NCBI GenBank assembly: GCA_949516455.1
Contig: CATILC010000171.1
Span: forward strand, 1-13,067
DNA from: Flavobacteriia bacterium
Lineage (GTDB): Bacteria; Bacteroidota; Bacteroidia; Flavobacteriales; Schleiferiaceae
Length of the DNA: 13,067 nucleotides
Direction of reading: 5' to 3'
Within the stretch, counting starts at the first letter, position 1, and the number at the start of each line of letters is the position of its first letter. Position numbers and translations under genes: made by a program. Positions 7,151 through 13,067 of the stretch are shown here, in pieces. The notes under the pieces are model-generated. The model searched no databases. It was given only the letters and a program-made list of their open reading frames with translations, and was not told the origin of the DNA.

Positions 7151-7780
7151 TCAAAGCCTGTCCGCCTCCGACAGATCGAATACATCTTCACATAAAGCTA
7201 CTTCCGACTCCACATTATTGCTTCCCACAATGAGTGAACGCCCGTTTCTGAAGTCCTTGTCGATGGCATGCAGCCATTCAACCGCCGCCCGATCCAGATT
7301 GGAAGTGGGCTCATCCAAGAAAATGATCTTGCTGTCCGTACAATAGGCCAAGAGCAGTCGAAGGCGTTGCTTCATACCGCTCGAAAACCCCTTGATGGCC
7401 CTGTTCACCGCATGACCCAGACCACTGCGATCAATGAGTTGCTGCCTGCTCAGACCGTCCAAAAAACCGCGCTGATCCTCCTGCAGGTGGAGCACCTCCG
7501 CCATACTTAACTCTTCGGGGAGTTCCATATAGGGCGCGGCATAGCTCCAGAGGCTGCTCCACTTGCCCGAATGGATCGGCTCTTCATCCGATCCCAACCA
7601 AACGACCCGACCCTTGCGCGGGCGGATCAACCCGGACAGGCACCGCAGAACGGTGGTCTTGCCCGATCCATTGCTTCCTGTGATGGCCCATGATTCGCCG
7701 GGCTGGATGACGAGCGTGAGCTTGCTCAGGACGATCTCGCCCCCGAAGGAATGTGTTACCTCCTGAAGTTCAACCCGCAT
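7151..7780 (-). CDS. ABC transporter ATP-binding protein without a visible membrane partner
   Basis: The 209-residue protein is a single nucleotide-binding domain. Walker A is GSNGSGKT (35-42), the signature is FSSGMKQR (132-139), and Walker B is KIIFLDEP (151-158) with catalytic E157. The D-loop TSNLD follows. Where most ABC ATPases have the switch His after the last strand, this one reads IVGSNN (184-189). The region expected to hold the Q-loop reads YAAPYME, without an obvious Gln. Its size and compactness resemble the CcmA-type group, but that label is not secure. The start overlaps the end of lpxA by 11 bp, so it is translationally coupled to lipid A genes. A role in envelope lipid or LPS export is possible but unproven; no permease gene lies in the window. 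Confidence 0.88.
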   Translation of the reverse strand: MRVELQEVTHSFGGEIVLSKLTLVIQPGESWAITGSNGSGKTTVLRCLSGLIRPRKGRVVWLGSDEEPIHSGKWSSLWSYAAPYMELPEELSMAEVLHLQEDQRGFLDGLSRQQLIDRSGLGHAVNRAIKGFSSGMKQRLRLLLAYCTDSKIIFLDEPTSNLDRAAVEWLHAIDKDFRNGRSLIVGSNNVESEVALCEDVFDLSEADRL

Positions 7781-8564
7781 TTTTGGTCAGGGTGAACCCT
7801 TTCATGATGCCCCGCTTTGAATTTCTCAGGAACTGCAGGATGTTGTCCCGCTCTTTGGTCGCTTCGATCTCGGTCTCGATGATCTCCATGGCCTGAGTGG
7901 TGTTGTAGTGCTTTTGGAAAATGATGCGGTAGATCTCCTGCAGCTGATTGATCACACCAGCGTCGATGCCTCTCCTGCGGAGTCCGATCGAATTCACACC
8001 AACAAAACTGATGGGCTCCTTGGCCGCCTTCACATATGGCGGAATGTCCTTCCGCACGAGCGAACCGCCACCGATCATGGCATGCGCACCTATGTGAATG
8101 AACTGGTGAACGGCACTCAATCCACCCAATATGGCCCAGTCATCGATCTCCACGTGCCCGCCGAGCGCCACGCCATTGACCAGGATCACATGATCGCCCA
8201 AGACACAGTCGTGCGCCACATGGGCGTAGGCCATGATCAAACAATTCTTTCCGAGTTTGGTGTGGCCCAGAGCGTTGGTTCCCCTGTTGATGGTCGCACA
8301 TTCACGTATGGTGCAGCTGTCTCCAATGATGGCCAAACTGTCTTCTCCCTCGAATTTCAGATCCTGAGGGATGGAACTGATCACGGCTCCGGGAAAAATG
8401 CGAACATTCTTGCCGATCCGCGCACCTTCCATGATGGTCACATTGCTGCCGATCCAGGTGCCCGAACCGATCTCTACGTTCTTGTGGATGGTGGTAAATG
8501 GTTCGATCACCACGTTGTTCGCGATCTTGGCGGAAGGGTGTACGTAAGCGAGGGGTTGATTCAT
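7770..8564 (-). CDS. lpxA: Acyl-ACP--UDP-N-acetylglucosamine O-acyltransferase
   Basis: LpxA moves a 3-hydroxyacyl chain from ACP to the 3-OH of UDP-GlcNAc, the first step of lipid A synthesis, in the cytoplasm. The 264-residue product is close to the usual length of about 260. It has left-handed beta-helix hexapeptide repeats over residues 8-175 and a helical C-terminal part with GVNSIGLRRRG. The catalytic His is H118 in AHVAHDC (E. coli H125), and H153 in AVHQF matches H160. The acyl-length ruler position (E. coli G173) is also Gly here (G166), which allows long chains. The start is 1 bp after the stop of lpxC-fabZ, and the end overlaps the ABC gene. Confidence 0.97.
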   Translation of the reverse strand: MNQPLAYVHPSAKIANNVVIEPFTTIHKNVEIGSGTWIGSNVTIMEGARIGKNVRIFPGAVISSIPQDLKFEGEDSLAIIGDSCTIRECATINRGTNALGHTKLGKNCLIMAYAHVAHDCVLGDHVILVNGVALGGHVEIDDWAILGGLSAVHQFIHIGAHAMIGGGSLVRKDIPPYVKAAKEPISFVGVNSIGLRRRGIDAGVINQLQEIYRIIFQKHYNTTQAMEIIETEIEATKERDNILQFLRNSKRGIMKGFTLTKNAG

Positions 8565-8565
8565 C

Positions 8566-9954
8566 TTATTTCACTTTGGCGATCTGGGCCATTAGTTCGG
8601 CCTCGGCCACCAGTTTCTTGCCCACAAAAGCCTGGCCCTTCATACTGATGATGCCTCGTCTCATGGGTTCGATCATCCGCAATACGAAGATGAGCGTGTC
8701 TCCGGGCAGCACTTTTTTCTTGAAGCGAACGCCGTCGATCTTGAGAAAGTAGGTCAGGTAATTTTCTGGGTCAGGCACCAAACTCAATGCGAGGATACCG
8801 CCCACCTGGGCCATGGCTTCCACCTGAAGAACCCCAGGCATAACCGGTGCTCCGGGAAAATGACCCACGAAGAACTGTTCATTCATGGTGACATTCTTCA
8901 TTCCCACCACATGGGTTTCACTCATTTCGAGCACCTTGTCGACCAATAGAAAAGGCGGCCTGTGTGGGAGCATATCCATCACCGCATTGATGTCCATCTG
9001 AGGACGGGCATTGGGATCGTAGGCCGGTGCTCCTTTCTTTGCCTCCTTCCTCAGTTTGTCGTAGAGCATCCGGGCAAACTCCGAATTCCCTTTGTGGCCT
9101 GGTCTGCGGGCAAAGATGCGTCCTTTGATGGGCCGTCCGACCAGCGCGAGATCTCCAATGACATCCAAGAGCTTGTGCCGGGCTGCCTCATTTGGATAAT
9201 ATAATTCCAAATTGTCCAGTATGCCATTGGGACGGACATTCACCTTCTTCTGATTGAAGGCCTTCTGCAGTTTCTGCATGGTGTCCGCACCGGGTTCCTT
9301 ATCCACATAGACAATGGCATTGCTCAGGTCACCACCTTTGATCATTCCGTTGTCCAGCAAGTACTCCAGTTCATGGAGGAAACTGAAGGTGCGAGATCTG
9401 GAAAAATGTTCATTGAACTGATCGATCGAACTCATGGTGGCATTCTGGCTGCCGAGCACATCCGTACCGTAGTCGACCATGACCGATACCGAGAATCCAT
9501 CATACGGCATGGCGATCATCTCGACATCCTTTTCGGGATCCGAATAGTGCGTCACTTCATTGATGACCAAATACTCTCTTGTGGCCTCCTGCTCCTCAAC
9601 CCCAGCCTCAATCAAAGCTTCGCAGAAAAAATGAGCGCTTCCGTCCATAATGGGTGGTTCCGACGCGTCCAGCTCCACCACGCAGTTATCGATCTCTGCA
9701 CCGACCAAAGCAGCCAATACATGCTCCACAGTGTGCACTTCCGCCGAGCCTTTTGCTATGCTCGTTCCCCGTTCGGTTCCCGTCACATTGGCGGCAATGG
9801 CCTCCACTTCCGGAGCGCCTTGCAGATCGACCCTGCGAAATACAAAGCCCTTTGATCCTTCTGCCGGACAGAACCGCAAACACACCTCTGCTCCGGTATG
9901 TAGGCCAACTCCTTTGAGTTCCACGGATTTGGAAATGGTTCTTTGTCTGCTCAT
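8566..9954 (-). CDS. lpxC/fabZ: Bifunctional LpxC-FabZ: UDP-3-O-acyl-GlcNAc deacetylase fused to 3-hydroxyacyl-ACP dehydratase
   Basis: The 462-residue fusion has an LpxC half (about 1-305) and a FabZ half (about 318-462). LpxC is the committed, zinc-dependent deacetylation step of lipid A synthesis. Its zinc ligands appear as H78 (after E77 in TVEH), H260 and D264 (HKLLD), with the general-acid His at H287 in GHKGN. FabZ dehydrates 3-hydroxyacyl-ACP; its hot-dog domain shows LPHRPPFLLVD (329-339) and the catalytic H365 and E379 in GHFPGAPVMPGVLQVEA. The two activities compete for the same hydroxyacyl-ACP pool, and their fusion is normal for Bacteroidota. The start overlaps the lpxD stop in an ATGA, so translation is coupled. 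Confidence 0.97.
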   Translation of the reverse strand: MSRQRTISKSVELKGVGLHTGAEVCLRFCPAEGSKGFVFRRVDLQGAPEVEAIAANVTGTERGTSIAKGSAEVHTVEHVLAALVGAEIDNCVVELDASEPPIMDGSAHFFCEALIEAGVEEQEATREYLVINEVTHYSDPEKDVEMIAMPYDGFSVSVMVDYGTDVLGSQNATMSSIDQFNEHFSRSRTFSFLHELEYLLDNGMIKGGDLSNAIVYVDKEPGADTMQKLQKAFNQKKVNVRPNGILDNLELYYPNEAARHKLLDVIGDLALVGRPIKGRIFARRPGHKGNSEFARMLYDKLRKEAKKGAPAYDPNARPQMDINAVMDMLPHRPPFLLVDKVLEMSETHVVGMKNVTMNEQFFVGHFPGAPVMPGVLQVEAMAQVGGILALSLVPDPENYLTYFLKIDGVRFKKKVLPGDTLIFVLRMIEPMRRGIISMKGQAFVGKKLVAEAELMAQIAKVK

Positions 9955-10970
9955 TCTCCCTTCTTTTTTTCCTTGCGGCCCTGCGGACCCAATAGCTTGT
10001 GCAATTTCCGAAAATAGATGTAGGCCTTCTTGTATTCCATGAAATCAAAGGCCGGACTTCCCATGACCACCTTTTCATCCGCCAGATCCGACTGTATACC
10101 GCTCTGAGCAGCGATCTTGACACGGTCCCCAATCTGGATGTGACCGGCAATACCCACCTGACCACCGATCATGCAATAGGCACCTATGGACGTACTTCCC
10201 GCGATGCCTGTCTGTGCAGCGATCACGGTGTGCGCACCGATCTCCACATTGTGGGCCACCTGGATCAGGTTGTCGAGCTTGACGCCCTTTCGAATGATCG
10301 TACTGCCCAGCGTGGCGCGATCGATCGTCGTATTCGCACCGATCTCCACATGATCCTCAATGACCACATTCCCGATCTGTGCAACCTTTTCGTAATTCTC
10401 TGAATTTGGAGCAAAACCAAATCCATCTCCGCCAATGACCACGCCTGAGTGCAGGGTCACCTGATCGCCGATGACCGAATCGCTCAGGATGCGTACGCCG
10501 GGATGGATCAGCACCCCTTTACCTATGCGCACCCGTTCGCCGATGAAGGCCTGCGGATAGACCTTGCTGCCTTCACCAATGACTGAACCCGAACCCACAT
10601 GTGAAAATTCACCGATGTACACATCGTCCCCAATTTCTGCCGAGCCGTCGATGAACGCCTGCTGAGAGATGCCCTTCTTGTCGTGCTTGATCTGGTCATA
10701 GAGTTCAAGCAGCCGGGCAAAGGCCGAATAGGCATCGGGTACCCGGATCATTGTTGCCGCCACGGAGCGCTCTGCCTCAAATGAATCGTTGACGATGACC
10801 ACGGAGGCCTTCGTCTCGTAGATGAATGGGGTGTATTGGGGGTTGGCCAAAAAACTCAGGCTTCCAGGAGTACCCTCCTCGATCTTGGAAAGCCGATTGA
10901 CGGAGACATTTTCATCGCCCTCAACGCTTCCCTCCAACATGCCTGCGATCTGTGCCGCCGTAAATTCCAT
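9951..10970 (-). CDS. lpxD: UDP-3-O-acylglucosamine N-acyltransferase
   Basis: LpxD adds the second 3-hydroxyacyl chain, to the amine of UDP-3-O-acyl-glucosamine, the third step of lipid A synthesis. The 339-residue product matches the family length. An N-terminal uridine-binding domain covers about residues 1-100 (SLSFLANPQY at 37-46). Hexapeptide repeats of a left-handed beta-helix run over about 105-300. The catalytic His is H240 in QVAHNVEIG (E. coli H239). The GGDGFGFAP segment (180-188) is typical, and a basic, Lys-rich C-terminal helix closes the protein. It is the first lipid A gene after the HD gene (40-bp gap) and overlaps lpxC-fabZ by 4 bp. Confidence 0.97.
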   Translation of the reverse strand: MEFTAAQIAGMLEGSVEGDENVSVNRLSKIEEGTPGSLSFLANPQYTPFIYETKASVVIVNDSFEAERSVAATMIRVPDAYSAFARLLELYDQIKHDKKGISQQAFIDGSAEIGDDVYIGEFSHVGSGSVIGEGSKVYPQAFIGERVRIGKGVLIHPGVRILSDSVIGDQVTLHSGVVIGGDGFGFAPNSENYEKVAQIGNVVIEDHVEIGANTTIDRATLGSTIIRKGVKLDNLIQVAHNVEIGAHTVIAAQTGIAGSTSIGAYCMIGGQVGIAGHIQIGDRVKIAAQSGIQSDLADEKVVMGSPAFDFMEYKKAYIYFRKLHKLLGPQGRKEKKKGE

Positions 10971-10989
10971 GGAACTGCTCGGATTGGCG

Positions 10990-10997
10990 CAAAATTA
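10990..10997 (-). promoter_or_regulatory. Candidate -7 promoter element upstream of lpxD
   Basis: On the minus strand TAATTTTG fits the Bacteroidota -7 consensus TAnnTTTG at every fixed position and lies 19 bp before the lpxD ATG. It is within the 40-bp gap after the HD gene. I see no TTTG at the expected -33 distance, so it may be an internal promoter of the lpx block or chance in an AT-rich spacer. Confidence 0.35.
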
Positions 10998-11010
10998 GCA
11001 AAAAGGACCC

Positions 11011-12252
11011 TCAGCCTTCGCGCACTTCTTTTGGGTAGCAAATAAAGTGACGGGTCACGCTTTTGCTCAGTGCCTGAATATTGAGCTGGTCTGCTGCCTC
11101 AGCCACATCGAGTGTACGGCCGTCCTTATACAGCAGGGATATACGGTCTTTGCGCGGATCATAGGCGTGGTTGTCGATATGGTCACTGAATACCAGGTAT
11201 TCCTCCTCCCCTTGACCAAATCCAAACCGCTTGCGCACCTTCTCGCGGATCTGCTGCTCGTAGGATGTATCGACCGGATGATCATATACCTCAATGGCCA
11301 GCAGGCGCCGATCGATGAGGCGATGCGCCAATTCACTCAGCAGCTCATCGTCGTGGTGGCACCATTCTTTGATGCAGCCGAGGATGTCGTAGTCGTCCAA
11401 CCGGCTGAACCGATACAACCACTGCGGATCGGCTTGAAAATCAGATCGCTCAACGGCCTGACCAAGGAAGGCCAGCAGCGAACTGCTCCCGTGGATCCGG
11501 ACGCCATTGGCATGAAGTTCCCGCGCCCTTTTAAGGATCATCATCAGGAGGAACTCCGCTGAGAGAACGGTCTTGTGCAAATACACCTGCCAATACATCA
11601 ATCGACGGGCGATGATGAATTTCTCAACCGAGTAGATCCCTTTTGCATCGACAACAAGCTCGTCATCCACAACATTGAGCATGGTCAGCAGACGCTCAGC
11701 GTTGATCTGTCCTTCGGAAACGCCGGTATAAAAACTGTCCCTGCGCAGATAATCCAGCCGGTCCATATCCAGTTGGGAAGAGATCAGCTGATGCAGGAAT
11801 TTCCTTTTGTACTCGCCCTTGAAGATCTCGATCGCCAGGTCGAGTTGTCCGTCGAATTGACGGTTCAACTCCTCCATGAACATGAGGCTGATGGACTCGT
11901 GCGGGATGTTTTTGGTAATGCTGTGTTCGAGTGCGTGAGAGAACGGACCGTGCCCGATGTCGTGGAGCAGAATGCCCGCGCAGACCGCCAGCTCTTCTTC
12001 TTCCGATATCTCATGTCCTTTTCGCCGGAGCACACCAAGGGCCTCCATCATCAGATGCATCGCACCCAAGGCGTGATGAAAGCGGGTATGGTAGGCACCC
12101 GGGTAGACCAGATAGGATAAACCCAATTGGCTGATGCGTCTAAGTCTTTGAAAAAAAGGATGTTCAATAAGATCGAAGATCAGGGGATGCGGAATTGTAA
12201 TGAAACCGTATACCGGATCGTTCAAGATCTTGTGGACATTTGTCTTCACCAT
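11011..12252 (-). CDS. HD-domain phosphohydrolase (SAMHD1 / dGTPase-related)
   Basis: The 413-residue cytoplasmic protein carries an HD metal-binding fold in about residues 50-180. H60 lies in RFHHALG, H97-D98 in LLHDIGHGPFSHALE, and a distal Asp in LDMDRLDYLRRD (D162 or D164). These segments resemble SAMHD1-type and other dNTP triphosphohydrolase-like HD proteins, which hydrolyse nucleotides. Members of this bacterial subgroup are mostly uncharacterised, so the substrate is not assigned. The C-terminal half (about 200-413) is helical with no motif I recognise. It is likely the first gene of the lpx operon and is divergent from porX. The neighbourhood suggests a housekeeping or envelope-linked role rather than defence. 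Confidence 0.88.
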   Translation of the reverse strand: MVKTNVHKILNDPVYGFITIPHPLIFDLIEHPFFQRLRRISQLGLSYLVYPGAYHTRFHHALGAMHLMMEALGVLRRKGHEISEEEELAVCAGILLHDIGHGPFSHALEHSITKNIPHESISLMFMEELNRQFDGQLDLAIEIFKGEYKRKFLHQLISSQLDMDRLDYLRRDSFYTGVSEGQINAERLLTMLNVVDDELVVDAKGIYSVEKFIIARRLMYWQVYLHKTVLSAEFLLMMILKRARELHANGVRIHGSSSLLAFLGQAVERSDFQADPQWLYRFSRLDDYDILGCIKEWCHHDDELLSELAHRLIDRRLLAIEVYDHPVDTSYEQQIREKVRKRFGFGQGEEEYLVFSDHIDNHAYDPRKDRISLLYKDGRTLDVAEAADQLNIQALSKSVTRHFICYPKEVREG

Positions 12253-12291
12253 GAAATCAATAGGCCGCTAAGGTCGGACGTAAATTAAAAT

Positions 12292-13067
12292 ATGGAGCCT
12301 ACACGCATTCTCTGGGTGGATGATGAGATCGAACTGCTCAAACCCCACCTGATCTTCCTTCGCGAAAAAAACTACACAGTCGATACAGTGCACAACGGGC
12401 ACGACGCCCTGGATCAGGTACGCAGCGAATCCTACGACCTGGTCTTTCTGGACGAAAACATGCCTGGAATGGATGGTCTGGAAACCCTGAAACAGATCAA
12501 GGAGATCCGTTCCGGACTGCCGGTGGTGATGGTCACCAAGAGCGAGGAAGAACACATTATGGAGGAAGCCATCGGCGGACAGATCGCAGATTACCTGATC
12601 AAACCTGTCAATCCGAACCAGCTCTTGCTCAGCCTGAAGAAGAATCTGGACAAGCGCAGACTGGTCAACGAAAAGACCAATATGGACTACCAGCAGGCCT
12701 TCCGAAGGATCGGAATGGAACTCAATGAAGTACGCGACTGGGCGGGCTGGGTGGAACTCTACCAAAAATTGGTCTATTGGGAGATCGCGCTGGAACAGAC
12801 CGAAGACCGAAACATGGAGGAGATCCTGCAGATGCAAAAAAGAGAGGCCAATGATCTCTTCTCCCGCTTTGTGGACAACACTTATCTGGATTGGATGGAA
12901 GGCGAAGATGCGCCGTTGATGTCCCACGACCTCTTTTCCGAAAAAGTATTCCCAGCGCTCAATGATCAGCGCAGCACCTTCGTGCTCTTATTGGACAATC
13001 TGCGCTACGACCAGTGGAAGGTCATCCAGCCTGAGTTGATGAAGTACTTCCGTCTGTCGGAGGAAAG
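12292..13067 (+). CDS. porX: PorX-type response regulator with PglZ domain, truncated by the window end
   Basis: The visible 258 codons start at an ATG 39 bp from the divergent HD gene and run off the right edge; complete PorX proteins are about 515 residues. A CheY-like receiver spans about residues 4-122, with acidic residues D10 and D11, phosphoacceptor D54 in FLDENMP, T82 and K104. A helical linker covers about 125-215. The beginning of the PglZ (alkaline-phosphatase-superfamily) domain follows with LLDNLRYDQW, where D235 is the expected first metal ligand. PorX is the response regulator paired with the sensor PorY and with sigma factor SigP to control T9SS genes, and the PglZ domain is a zinc phosphodiesterase in characterised homologues. 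The close match to PorX around ENMPG and KPVNPNQ makes the assignment firm. Confidence 0.95.
   Translation, partial: MEPTRILWVDDEIELLKPHLIFLREKNYTVDTVHNGHDALDQVRSESYDLVFLDENMPGMDGLETLKQIKEIRSGLPVVMVTKSEEEHIMEEAIGGQIADYLIKPVNPNQLLLSLKKNLDKRRLVNEKTNMDYQQAFRRIGMELNEVRDWAGWVELYQKLVYWEIALEQTEDRNMEEILQMQKREANDLFSRFVDNTYLDWMEGEDAPLMSHDLFSEKVFPALNDQRSTFVLLLDNLRYDQWKVIQPELMKYFRLSEE

Noticed and set aside
7908..8648. 246-codon open frame on the plus strand, antisense to lpxA and the end of lpxC-fabZ
   Set aside because: It overlaps two certain genes, its translation resembles no protein family, and long antisense frames are common opposite GC-moderate coding sequence.
11011..12252. HD protein as an antiphage dNTPase
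   Set aside because: Some dNTPases deplete nucleotides during phage infection, but this gene heads a lipid A operon next to porX, with no mobile or defence genes around it.
12268..12927. 219-codon minus-strand frame opposite porX
   Set aside because: The plus strand carries the clear PorX receiver and linker, and the frame runs across the divergent spacer; it is a shadow.

Overview
The window looks like chromosome of a member of the Bacteroidota. Four things point there: an LpxC-FabZ fusion, a PorX-type response regulator with a PglZ domain, a type IX secretion (T9SS) C-terminal sorting domain on a dioxygenase, and a TonB-dependent receptor paired with a DUF4249 lipoprotein. Gene starts lack clear Shine-Dalgarno sequences and several spacers contain TAnnTTTG-like -7 elements, both usual in this phylum. 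Base composition looks a little above 50% GC by eye. Genus and family cannot be named from the sequence alone. No tRNA, rRNA, CRISPR array, insertion sequence or phage gene was seen, and no gene-free stretch exceeds 300 bases.

Left part (1-3856): a minus-strand gene encodes an exported intradiol ring-cleavage dioxygenase with a Tat-like leader and a T9SS tail. A spacer of about 230 bp separates it from a plus-strand series: an unrecognised 132-residue protein, a class I glutamine amidotransferase-fold lipoprotein (Peptidase C26 type), a small cupin whose start overlaps the amidotransferase stop, and an alpha/beta-hydrolase lipoprotein. Three of these five products carry export signals, so this is an envelope or secreted enzyme cluster of unknown substrate. 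A near-identical palindromic motif lies upstream of both the dioxygenase and the hydrolase.

Middle part (3879-7078, minus strand): a TonB-dependent receptor is followed 2 bp later by a DUF4249 lipoprotein. This is a common Bacteroidota outer-membrane uptake pair and no SusD is present. It converges on the hydrolase gene with a 22-bp gap that holds a short hairpin.

Right part (7151-12252, minus strand): an apparent operon runs HD-domain phosphohydrolase, lpxD, lpxC-fabZ, lpxA, ABC ATPase. The last four are joined by overlaps or a 1-bp gap. It encodes the early lipid A acylation and deacetylation steps together with the fatty-acid dehydratase that draws on the same 3-hydroxyacyl-ACP pool. Divergent from the HD gene, 39 bp away, is the first half of porX, the T9SS response regulator, cut by the window end.

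Overall this is mostly a recognisable envelope-biogenesis neighbourhood. I do not see a clearly new defence or mobile system. The points most worth a second look are the Tat-plus-T9SS dioxygenase, the repeated palindrome, the orphan ABC ATPase with an altered switch residue, the exported amidotransferase-fold protein, and the physical link of porX to lipid A genes.
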